Shown: in pieces, positions 18,237 to 25,810 of the stretch
How positions within the stretch are numbered: position 1 is the first letter of the stretch
Layout: every line of letters starts with the position of its first letter
Source of the DNA: Microbacterium sp.
Lineage (GTDB): Bacteria; Actinomycetota; Actinomycetes; Actinomycetales; Microbacteriaceae
NCBI GenBank assembly: GCA_019510305.1
Contig: JAEKKN010000032.1
Location: 165,832-229,831, forward strand
Direction: 5' to 3'
Length of the DNA: 64,000 nucleotides
Position numbers and translations under genes: made by a program
Notes under the pieces: generated by a model
Database searches by the model: none
Told to the model about the DNA's origin: nothing
Seen by the model: only the letters and a program-made list of their open reading frames with translations

Positions 18237-19076
18237 GTGGCATCCACCGCTCAACTGCTCGCGCTCCTGACCGAACTCGGCGGGGTCGTGCGCGCTGTCG
18301 TGGTCGCTGAGCGCGGGATCTCGCGATGGGTTCTCGACGATGCCGTCGCGCGCGGTCAGGTGATCCGCCCGCGACGCGGCTGGATCGCTCTGCCCACGGC
18401 CGAGAGAACGCTGGTCGCCGCGGCGCGATTCGGCGTGGTGCTGACGTGTCGGACCCAGGCGAGTCTGCTCGGGCTGTGGGTTCACCATCACGGAGGGCCT
18501 CCGCATTTCGCCGTTACCCACAACGCCAAGCGCAAACTCGCGGTCGAAGCGAAACTCCACTGGGGCAGACCCCTCGTGCCGAGAGATCCCGGCGCGCTCG
18601 TGGATCCCATCGAGAACGTCCTCGCGAACATCGCCGAGTGCGAGCCCTTCGAGCAGGCGCTCGCCACATGGGAATCCGCGCTCAACAAGTCTCTGGTCAC
18701 ACTCGACGCCCTGCGCGGCTATTCATGGAAGCCCGCAGCGCGGCGGGTGCTCGAGCAGGCCATGCCCTTCGCGGATGCCGGGCTCGAGACGTATCTGCGA
18801 ACTCGGCTCCGCTGGCTGAGAGTGCCGATCCTGACGCAGATCTGGATCGCAGGGCACCGCGTCGACACCTTGATCGGCGATCGTCTGATCGTCCAGATCG
18901 ATGGTGCGCATCACGTCGGCGCACAGCGCTCGGAGGACATCCGGCACGATGCCGAGCTGCGGCTCATGGGCTACACGGTGATCCGGGTCTCGTACACCCA
19001 GATCATGTTCGAGTGGCCGATGGTACAGGACCTGATCATGCGCGCGGTGGCTCAGGGTCTGCATCTGGCGGTCTGA
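18237..19076 (+). CDS. DUF559 (Vsr-like) domain protein with AbiEi-like N-terminal domain
   Basis: A 279-residue protein with two parts. The N-terminus (about 1-90) resembles the winged-helix domain of AbiEi-type antitoxins (ISRWVLDDAVARGQVIRPRRGW). The C-terminus (about 185-279) matches the DUF559/Vsr PD-(D/E)xK endonuclease fold: a Glu in GLETYLRTRL, Asp in RVDTLIGDRL, then VQIDGAHH and GYTVIRVSY. The usual Glu before xDG is Gln here, so catalytic activity is uncertain. GTG 18237 is chosen because GATACT ends exactly 6 nt upstream (leaderless pattern); GTG 18216 is the alternative. No toxin partner is adjacent. Role unknown. Confidence 0.75.
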   Translation: MASTAQLLALLTELGGVVRAVVVAERGISRWVLDDAVARGQVIRPRRGWIALPTAERTLVAAARFGVVLTCRTQASLLGLWVHHHGGPPHFAVTHNAKRKLAVEAKLHWGRPLVPRDPGALVDPIENVLANIAECEPFEQALATWESALNKSLVTLDALRGYSWKPAARRVLEQAMPFADAGLETYLRTRLRWLRVPILTQIWIAGHRVDTLIGDRLIVQIDGAHHVGAQRSEDIRHDAELRLMGYTVIRVSYTQIMFEWPMVQDLIMRAVAQGLHLAV

Positions 19077-19080
19077 GAGC

Positions 19081-19156
19081 CAGCGCTTCGGAAGGCGAAC
19101 AGCGGTTGAGCCGGACGATCGCAACAGAATCTTCCGTCCCAGGCGCGGTTTGCCTT
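19081..19156 (+). repeat. Right copy of an imperfect direct repeat flanking the DUF559 gene
   Basis: Starts five bases after the DUF559 stop with the same 16 bases as the left copy (CAGCGCTTCGGAAGGC) and keeps the TTGAG..GGACG, ATCTTCC and GGCGCGGTT blocks with substitutions and small indels. The two copies are 1,048 bp apart. Confidence 0.6.
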
Positions 19157-19262
19157 CTAGGGTGCAGTCCGGTTGGAGGGAGAAGGAGCGGCGAGTGAAG
19201 AGGAGAGGGATGCGGCGAGCGCAGACCCGGGCGGGTGCGAGCGGATGCCGCCGCGCAGCGCG

Positions 19263-19507
19263 TACACTGGAGGGACGAGCATCGATCCGGCCATCACCGG
19301 GGAGCTCTCGGAAGAACGCTTTCGGCAGACGCAGCGCACGCGGCGGGTCGGAGTCAATAGAACCGAGCGGGGCAGGCCCGTCACAGCCGCAGTGAGAGTG
19401 GCCCCGCCGTGAGGCGCGGTAAGCGAGGTGGTACCGCGGTTCGCCTGGTCAGTGATCCAGGCAGATCGTCCTTGCGGCAGCATCCGCCACGACTCCTGCG
19501 AGACGAC
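19263..19507 (+). promoter_or_regulatory. T-box riboswitch leader of ileS
   Basis: The untranslated leader contains a T-box core AGGTGGTACCGCGG at 19426-19439, which pairs with the uncharged tRNA acceptor end. A candidate -10 is TACACT (19263-19268). The specifier is probably ATC (Ile) at 19293-19295 in GCCATCACC. Downstream, TCGTCCTTGCGG can pair with the CTCCTGCGAGACGA just before the ATG, so control is most likely at ribosome access, as known for actinobacterial ileS T-boxes, rather than by an intrinsic terminator, which is not seen. Uncharged tRNA-Ile would raise IleRS synthesis. Confidence 0.9.
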
Positions 19508-22500
19508 ATGACCTACCCCCGCACCTCCGCCTTCGGCCCCGCGGCCGACGCTTCGACAGGCTCAGCGACCCAGGTCGTCGCACCGAGCCCGCGCTTCCCT
19601 GACATCGAGCGCGAGATCCTCGACTTCTGGCACGCTGACCAGACGTTCCGTGCGTCGATCGACCAGCGCGAGGGAGCCGACGAGTGGGTCTTCTACGACG
19701 GTCCTCCGTTCGCGAACGGCCTGCCCCACTACGGCCACCTGCTGACCGGCTACGCCAAGGACGTGTTCCCGCGCTTCCAGACCATGCTCGGCAAGAAGGT
19801 CGACCGTGTCTTCGGCTGGGACACGCACGGTCTGCCCGCGGAGCTCGAGGCGATGAAGCAGCTCGGCATCACCGAGAAGAGCGAGATCGAGGACATGGGC
19901 ATCGACGTCTTCAACGCGAAGGCGAAGGACTCGGTGCTCGCTTACACGCACGAGTGGCAGGACTACGTCACCCGCCAGGCCCGCTGGGTCGACTTCGAGC
20001 GTGGATACAAGACGCTCGACCTCGGCTACATGGAGAGCGTGCTCTGGGCGTTCAAGACCCTGTACGACAAGGGTCTCGCCTACGAGGGCTACCGCGTGCT
20101 GCCGTACTGCTGGCGCGATGAGACGCCGCTGAGCGCGCACGAGCTGCGCATGGACGACGACGTCTACAAAGACCGCCAGGATCCGTCGGTCACAGTGTCG
20201 TTCCCGCTGGCCGGGGCGGATGCCGAGGCGAAGGGCCTCGCGGGCGTCCGTGTTCTCGCGCTCCTCGCGCAGGATCTCCTCGCCGGCTACGCGAAGGATC
20301 TCGGCTACGAAGACGCCGCGGCTGCGGCAGAGGCGGTCGAGCGCACGATCAGCGGTGCCGACCTCGGCGGGCTCCGCTACGAACCGCTCTTCGACTACTA
20401 CGCCGACACCGAGACCTACGGCACCGAGAACGCCTGGCAGATCCTCGTCGACGACTACGTGTCCACCAGCGACGGCACGGGCGTGGTGCACCAGGCGCCC
20501 GCCTACGGTGAGGACGACCAGCGCGTGGCGGAGGCCGCCGGCATCCCGACCATCCTGTCGCTCGACGACGGCGGACGCTTCCTCTCGAACGTCACCGACG
20601 TCGCGGGCCTGCTGTGGATGGACGCCAACACGCCGATCATCCGTCTGCTCCGCGCAGAGCAGCGACTCGTGCGCGAGCAGAGCTACGTGCACTCCTATCC
20701 GCACTGCTGGCGCTGCCGGAACCCCCTGATCTACAAGGCCGTCTCCAGCTGGTTCGTCCGCGTGACCGACATCAAGGACCGGATGCTCGCGAACAACGAG
20801 CAGATCACGTGGGTGCCCGAGAACGTCAAGCACGGCCAGTTCGGCAAATGGCTCGAGGGCGCACGCGACTGGTCGATCAGCCGCAACCGCTACTGGGGCT
20901 CGCCCATCCCGATCTGGAAGAGCGACGACCCGGAGTATCCGCGCATCGACGCCTACGGCTCTCTCGAAGACCTCGAGCGCGACTTCGGCACGCTGCCGCG
21001 CAACCCCGAGGGCGAGATCGACCTGCACCGTCCCTACATCGACGACCTGACCCGTCCGAACCCCGACGACCCCACCGGGAAGTCCACGATGCGCCGCATC
21101 GAGGACGTGTTCGATGTGTGGTTCGATTCGGGATCGATGCCCTACGCGCAGGTGCACTACCCGTTCGAGAACCAGGAGTGGTTCGACTCGCACGCACCCG
21201 CCGACTTCATCGTCGAGTACATCGGGCAAACCCGCGGCTGGTTCTACGTGATGCACGTGCTCTCGACCGCGCTGTTCGACCGCCCGGCGTTCACCGGCGT
21301 GAGCTGCCACGGGATCGTGCTCGGCTCCGACGGCTACAAGATGTCGAAGTCGCTGAGAAACTACCCCGACGTCTCCGAGGTGCTCGACCGCGACGGCTCC
21401 GACGCCATGCGCTGGTTCCTCATGTCGAGCTCGGTGCTCCGAGGCGGCAACCTCGCCGTCACGGAAGAGGGGATCCGCGCCGGAGTGCGCGAGTTCCTGC
21501 TGCCGCTGTGGAACTCGTGGTACTTCTTCGCGACCTACGCTAATGCGGCGGAGGAAGGCGGATACGAGGCGTCCTGGAGGACCGACTCGACCGACGTGCT
21601 CGACCGCTACATCCTGGCGCGCCTCGGCGACCTCGTCCGCGAGGTGAAGAGCGACCTCGAGGGCCTGGACTCGACCACGGCATCCGCTCGTCTGCGGGAC
21701 TTCGCCGAGGTGTTGACCAACTGGTACATCCGTCGTTCGCGCGACCGCTTCTGGGCCGGCACATCGACCGAAGCGTTCGACACGCTCTACACGGTGCTCG
21801 AGACCCTGTGCCGCGTGGCTGCCCCGCTCGTCCCGCTCGTGAGCGAGCGCGTGTGGCAGGGACTCACCGGCGGACGCAGCGTGCACCTGCAGGACTGGCC
21901 GGATGCCGACGCCTTCCCCGCCGCCGACGAGATCCGCGACGCGATGGACGCCGTCCGAGAGCTCTCGAGCGTCGGCAACGCGCTGCGCAAGAAGGAGAAG
22001 CTCCGCGTGCGCCTGCCTCTCGCACGCCTGACCGTGGTGTCGCCGCTCGCTGGGACTCTCGGACAGTTCGAGGACATCCTCCGCGAGGAGCTGAACGTGA
22101 AGTCCGTCGAGCTCGTGCCGCAGTCCGAGACCACGGCAGCCGACTACGGCATCGATCACCGCCTCAGCGTCAACGCCCGCGCGGCCGGCCCGCGCCTCGG
22201 CAAAGAGGTGCAGAAGGTCATCCAGGCCGCACGCAACGGCTTCTGGACCGAGGAGAACGGGATCGTCACGGCTGACGGCATCGCTCTGGAGCCGGGGGAG
22301 TACGAACTCGTGCTCGAGACCACGGGGCGTCCGGAGGGCGAGGCGCTCGCGATCGTCCCCTCCGGCGGCTTCGTGCTGCTCGACACGGCGACGACCCCGG
22401 AGCTCGAAGCCGAGGGCCTCGCCCGCGACGTGATCCGCGCCGTGCAGGAGACCCGCAAGAACGCGGGCTTCGACGTGAGCGACAGGATCCGGCTCGACCT

Positions 22501-22711
22501 GATCTTCGCGAGCGACGCGGATGCGGATGCGGTCGCCGCCGCCTTCGAGATCGCCGATGTCGCGGGGGAGACCCTGGCGCTCGAGCACGGAGTCCACCGC
22601 GGAGACGCCGGGGCGCCTGCTGCGGAGTTCACCGCCGTGATCCCTGCAGGGACCTACGCGAACCGCGGCGACTTCACGGTCGCCGTCAGCCGGATCGGAG
22701 CAGCCTCATGA
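19508..22711 (+). CDS. ileS: Isoleucyl-tRNA synthetase, eukaryote-like (type 2) form
   Basis: Charges tRNA-Ile and edits valine. At 1,067 residues it is longer than type 1 IleRS. The HIGH motif is HYGH (residues 74-77, in [16 protein letters not shown]) and KMSKS is at 611-615, both in the wording of IleRS type 2, the form known for low sensitivity to mupirocin. The first ~30 residues precede the conserved [11 protein letters not shown] start and include a repeat-derived stretch. Expression is controlled by the T-box leader just upstream. The stop overlaps the folC start by 4 nt. The gene sits where valS often precedes folC in Actinobacteria. Confidence 0.96.
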   Translation: MTYPRTSAFGPAADASTGSATQVVAPSPRFPDIEREILDFWHADQTFRASIDQREGADEWVFYDGPPFANGLPHYGHLLTGYAKDVFPRFQTMLGKKVDRVFGWDTHGLPAELEAMKQLGITEKSEIEDMGIDVFNAKAKDSVLAYTHEWQDYVTRQARWVDFERGYKTLDLGYMESVLWAFKTLYDKGLAYEGYRVLPYCWRDETPLSAHELRMDDDVYKDRQDPSVTVSFPLAGADAEAKGLAGVRVLALLAQDLLAGYAKDLGYEDAAAAAEAVERTISGADLGGLRYEPLFDYYADTETYGTENAWQILVDDYVSTSDGTGVVHQAPAYGEDDQRVAEAAGIPTILSLDDGGRFLSNVTDVAGLLWMDANTPIIRLLRAEQRLVREQSYVHSYPHCWRCRNPLIYKAVSSWFVRVTDIKDRMLANNEQITWVPENVKHGQFGKWLEGARDWSISRNRYWGSPIPIWKSDDPEYPRIDAYGSLEDLERDFGTLPRNPEGEIDLHRPYIDDLTRPNPDDPTGKSTMRRIEDVFDVWFDSGSMPYAQVHYPFENQEWFDSHAPADFIVEYIGQTRGWFYVMHVLSTALFDRPAFTGVSCHGIVLGSDGYKMSKSLRNYPDVSEVLDRDGSDAMRWFLMSSSVLRGGNLAVTEEGIRAGVREFLLPLWNSWYFFATYANAAEEGGYEASWRTDSTDVLDRYILARLGDLVREVKSDLEGLDSTTASARLRDFAEVLTNWYIRRSRDRFWAGTSTEAFDTLYTVLETLCRVAAPLVPLVSERVWQGLTGGRSVHLQDWPDADAFPAADEIRDAMDAVRELSSVGNALRKKEKLRVRLPLARLTVVSPLAGTLGQFEDILREELNVKSVELVPQSETTAADYGIDHRLSVNARAAGPRLGKEVQKVIQAARNGFWTEENGIVTADGIALEPGEYELVLETTGRPEGEALAIVPSGGFVLLDTATTPELEAEGLARDVIRAVQETRKNAGFDVSDRIRLDLIFASDADADAVAAAFEIADVAGETLALEHGVHRGDAGAPAAEFTAVIPAGTYANRGDFTVAVSRIGAAS
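19552..19570 (-). repeat. REP-like element read through in the ileS N-terminus
   Basis: TTCGACAGGCTCAGCGACC, whose complement GGTCGCTGAGCCTGTCGAA resembles the GGTCG[TC]TGAGC repeats of this group and the copy at 14061. It lies in frame in ileS and encodes a Ser-Thr-Gly-Ser-Ala stretch ahead of the conserved catalytic domain. Confidence 0.5.
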
Positions 22712-24060
22712 GTGCGCGCGAAAGGGCGGATGCCGTCTACGAGGCGCTTCTGAGCCGGGCGGGGGAGCGCTGGGTGCAGCCGCGCAAGGAGCGCGTCGCG
22801 CGCATCCTCGCGTTCCTCGACGATCCGCAGAAGACGTACCGCGTCGTGCACATCACGGGCACGAACGGCAAGACCTCGACCGCGCGCATGATCGAGACGC
22901 TGCTCCGAGCGCACGACCTGCGCACCGGTCTGTTCACGAGCCCCCACCTCGAGCGGTTCACGGAGCGCATCATGATCGACGGCGAGCCGATCTCGGACGA
23001 GGCCGTCGCCGACGCCTGGGATGAGATTGAACCCTTCATCGGCATCGTCGACGCCGAGCTCGAAGCAGCCGGCGACGCGCCCCTGACGTTCTTCGAACTG
23101 CTCACGGTGCTCGCCTTCGTGGCTGTGGCGGACGCCCCGGTCGATGTGCTCGTGCTCGAGGTCGGCATGGGCGGTGAATGGGACTCGACGAACACGGCTG
23201 ACGGAGACGTCGCAGTCTTCGCCCCGATCGACATCGATCACGCAGACCGGCTCGGAAGCACGATCGCGGCCATCGCCGAGGTCAAGGCCGGCATCATCAA
23301 GGAGGGTGCGGCCGTCGTCTCGGCCGAGCAGCCGGCCGAGGCCGCCGCGGTGCTGCGCCGGGTCGCCGCCGAGAAGAACGCCACGATCTCGTTCGAGGGA
23401 GCGGATTTCGGTCTCGCCGAGCAGAAGCTCGCGGTCGGCGGCCAGCTGCTGACGATCCGCGGACTCGCGGGAACCTACGCCGAGGAGTACCTGCCGCTGT
23501 ACGGCGCTCACCAGGGCCACAATGCGGCCCTCGCGGTCGCCGCCGTAGAATCCCTGATCGGCGGCGGCAGCAAGCCGATCGCGGCCGACATCGTCACCGA
23601 TGGCCTGCAGTCGGTGACATCGCCCGGTCGCCTGCAGCTGTTGGGCATCGCGCCGACTGTGATCGTCGACGCCGCCCACAATCCGCACGGTGCGGCCGCG
23701 CTCGTGCAGGCGATGGACGACAGCTTCGACTTCGACGAATGGGGCGTCGTGCTCGGCGTGCTGGCCGACAAGGACGCGGCGGGCATCGTCGCGCATCTGG
23801 CGCCGGCATCCGCTCACGTCTTCGCGACCGCGCCCGAGAGCGACCGCGCCAGCGACGCCGACGCCATCGCCGACCTCGTCGAGGCAGCCGGCCACAGGGC
23901 GAGTGTCCACCCGACGCTGGCCGACGCCGCCGATGCAGCGCGCGAGTGGGCGGCTTCATCGGATCGACGGGCCGTCGTGATCGCGGGGTCCGTCGTGCTG
24001 GCAGGCGAGGCGATCGCTCTCGCCGAGGAAGAGGACTGGAAGTCCGGGTGGCGCGCGTGA
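22708..24060 (+). CDS. folC: Bifunctional dihydrofolate synthase / folylpolyglutamate synthase
   Basis: Adds glutamate to dihydropteroate and further glutamates to folates, in the cytoplasm. The 450-residue protein has the Mur-ligase-type P-loop GTNGKTS near residue 51, the [10 protein letters not shown] folate motif, and the central [13 protein letters not shown] segment. The C-terminal domain contains DAAHNPHG, typical of FolC. It overlaps ileS (ATGA) and the DUF4233 gene (GTGA), so it is embedded in one operon running to ndk. Confidence 0.95.
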   Translation: MSARERADAVYEALLSRAGERWVQPRKERVARILAFLDDPQKTYRVVHITGTNGKTSTARMIETLLRAHDLRTGLFTSPHLERFTERIMIDGEPISDEAVADAWDEIEPFIGIVDAELEAAGDAPLTFFELLTVLAFVAVADAPVDVLVLEVGMGGEWDSTNTADGDVAVFAPIDIDHADRLGSTIAAIAEVKAGIIKEGAAVVSAEQPAEAAAVLRRVAAEKNATISFEGADFGLAEQKLAVGGQLLTIRGLAGTYAEEYLPLYGAHQGHNAALAVAAVESLIGGGSKPIAADIVTDGLQSVTSPGRLQLLGIAPTVIVDAAHNPHGAAALVQAMDDSFDFDEWGVVLGVLADKDAAGIVAHLAPASAHVFATAPESDRASDADAIADLVEAAGHRASVHPTLADAADAAREWAASSDRRAVVIAGSVVLAGEAIALAEEEDWKSGWRA

Positions 24061-24437
24061 GACCGCAGCGCACGCTTGTGCAGAAGCTCGCCCCGATCGT
24101 CCTGGGCTTCGAATCGATCGTGGTGTTCCTCGCCGGCCTCACGGTGTTCGGTCTGAAGGCGCTGCCCGCGGGCGTACCGCCTTGGTGGGGCATCGTCGGC
24201 GGCGCGGTCATGGGACTTGCGTGCATCGCCGTCGCGGGGATGATCACGAAGCCGTGGGCGATCACGGCCGGCTGGGTGATCCAGGCGATCATCGCCCTGT
24301 CCGCGGTGCTCGTACCCTCGATCCTGCTCGTCGTCGTGATTTTCGGCGGCATGTGGGCGTATGCGACGATCATGGGGGCGAAGCTGGACGCACGACGCCC
24401 CGCCGCCGAATCCCCGACTCAGACAGAGAGTGAATGA
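24057..24437 (+). CDS. DUF4233 membrane protein
   Basis: A 126-residue integral membrane protein with about four transmembrane helices (LGFESIVVFLAGLTVFGL; GIVGGAVMGLACIAVAGM; two more before residue 105) and a short charged cytoplasmic tail. DUF4233 proteins sit between folC and ndk in many Actinobacteria, as here, which supports the call; their function is unknown. GTG 24057 overlaps the folC stop, and the stop lies 1 nt before the ndk ATG. Confidence 0.85.
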   Translation: MRPQRTLVQKLAPIVLGFESIVVFLAGLTVFGLKALPAGVPPWWGIVGGAVMGLACIAVAGMITKPWAITAGWVIQAIIALSAVLVPSILLVVVIFGGMWAYATIMGAKLDARRPAAESPTQTESE

Positions 24438-24438
24438 C

Positions 24439-24855
24439 ATGGCCACCGAAGAAACCCTCGTCCTCGTGAAGCCCGACGGCGTCGCGCGCGGCCTCACCGG
24501 CGCGATCCTGGCTCGCATCGAGGCCAAGGGATATGCGCTCGTCGACATCCGCCTGGTCGATCCGGACCGCGACCTGCTCGCCGCGCACTACGCCGAGCAC
24601 GAGGGCAAGCCGTTCTACGAGCCGCTGCTCGAGTTCATGCTCTCCGGACCGTCCGTCGCGATCCGTCTCGCCGGCAACCGCGTGATCGAGGGCTTCCGCT
24701 CGCTCGCCGGCACCACCGACCCGACGACGGCCGCGCCCGGCACCATCCGCGGCGACTTCGGCCGCGACTGGGGCCTGAAGGTTCAGCAGAACCTGGTGCA
24801 CGGCTCGGACAGCCCTGAGTCCGCCGCTCGCGAGCTCGGCATCTGGTTCGACTGA
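24439..24855 (+). CDS. ndk: Nucleoside diphosphate kinase
   Basis: Transfers the gamma phosphate of ATP to nucleoside diphosphates through a phospho-histidine. The 138-residue length is usual. Family landmarks are LVLVKPDGVARG at the start, the GTTDPTTAAPGTIRGDFG nucleotide loop (about residues 91-108), and the catalytic His in NLVHGSDS. It ends an operon that begins at ileS and is followed by a strong terminator. Confidence 0.97.
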   Translation: MATEETLVLVKPDGVARGLTGAILARIEAKGYALVDIRLVDPDRDLLAAHYAEHEGKPFYEPLLEFMLSGPSVAIRLAGNRVIEGFRSLAGTTDPTTAAPGTIRGDFGRDWGLKVQQNLVHGSDSPESAARELGIWFD

Positions 24856-24874
24856 ATCTGCCCGGAAACACGTC

Positions 24875-24902
24875 GAACGCCCTCCCCGCCGGGAGGGCGT
24901 TC
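24875..24902. terminator. Strong hairpin terminator after ndk
   Basis: Perfect 12-bp stem GAACGCCCTCCC-CGCC-GGGAGGGCGTTC, 19 nt after the ndk stop, followed by GTCGTTTCC. It also stands 17 nt beyond the stop of the convergent VKOR gene, so it can serve both strands. Confidence 0.85.
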
Positions 24903-24919
24903 GTCGTTTCCGGTGAGGA

Positions 24920-25528
24920 TCAGAACAGGCTGATGACCGACCCGATCACGTCGACACCTGCGAACTGCGCGAGAGCGATGATGAGCACGAAGGCGACGAT
25001 GGAGGCGAGCGGCACCCACACGCCGAGGCGCTGCGCACGCTCGCGTGCGGACTCCGAGACGGGGAAGGTTCCGTTCTGGAACAGCTGCAGGACTGTGGAG
25101 AAGAACGTGGGAATGACGACCACGTACGTGAGAGCGCACCAGGGGCACAGCGTGTGCAGCTCGAAGAAGCTCTGCCCGATCAACCAGCAGATGAACACGA
25201 AGGCGCCGGTGATGCCGAGTCCGTACAGCGCCCAGAACCAGCGCGGGAACCTCGCCCCGGCGAGGATCGCGACTCCGACCACGAGCGGCGCCATCCACCC
25301 GGTCAGGCCGATGATCGGGTTCGGAAAACCGAACACCGAACCCTGCCACGACTCGAGATTGGTGCCGCACTGCAGGAAGACGCTGACATTGCAGTTCAGG
25401 TTCGCGTCGGGGTTCTCCAGCACGGCGAACTTGTCGAGGGTGAGCTGGAACGCCGCCCACCAGCCGAAGACGCTCGCGATGATCAGCCAGACGGCATAGA
25501 CGACGGGGCGGGTGCGCTGCTCGCTCAT
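24920..25528 (-). CDS. Vitamin K epoxide reductase (VKOR) family membrane protein
   Basis: Bacterial VKOR homologues reoxidise DsbA-type thiol oxidases by passing electrons to quinone, in the membrane. The 202-residue protein has about five hydrophobic helices, a loop Cys pair (NCNVSVFLQC) and the CPWC active-site motif in a helix (HTLCPWCALTY). No fused thioredoxin domain is present. The ATG at 25528 is preceded exactly 6 nt upstream by GATAAT (minus strand), suggesting a leaderless mRNA. Confidence 0.88.
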   Translation of the reverse strand: MSEQRTRPVVYAVWLIIASVFGWWAAFQLTLDKFAVLENPDANLNCNVSVFLQCGTNLESWQGSVFGFPNPIIGLTGWMAPLVVGVAILAGARFPRWFWALYGLGITGAFVFICWLIGQSFFELHTLCPWCALTYVVVIPTFFSTVLQLFQNGTFPVSESARERAQRLGVWVPLASIVAFVLIIALAQFAGVDVIGSVISLF

Positions 25529-25810
25529 ATGTGGATTATCACAGTGATGGCTATGCATCGGGCGAAAGCGCACCGGCGAAAACGACGCGGAGCCGCCTGG
25601 ATGCCGCGAACCGCGGCACATGGTGCGATAATGGCCTGTGATGCATCGCTCGGCACACGCCACGGCGCGCATCGACGAAGACTTCGGGGCCGGATGCCCC
25701 ACGCGATCAGAGCCATGAGCCGGTCGCACAACCAGTGAGTTCGCGGCACCCGCGGGTGCGGCATGAGATTTCGCGGGCACCATGTGCCCCGCGCGAGGAG
25801 CAAGCCAGAG
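25529..25810. promoter_or_regulatory. Divergent leader region between the VKOR gene and rne
   Basis: This 282-bp gap holds no convincing gene. The VKOR -10-like GATAAT is at 25540-25535 (minus strand). A plus-strand GATAAT at 25627-25632 is a candidate -10 for rne and would leave a leader of about 170 nt. RNase E mRNAs are often self-regulated through their leader, so this length is notable. Confidence 0.45.

Noticed and set aside
19562-22597. 1,011-codon minus-strand frame inside ileS
   Set aside because: Pure shadow of ileS: no motif, no ribosome site, and composition typical of reverse-complement codons.
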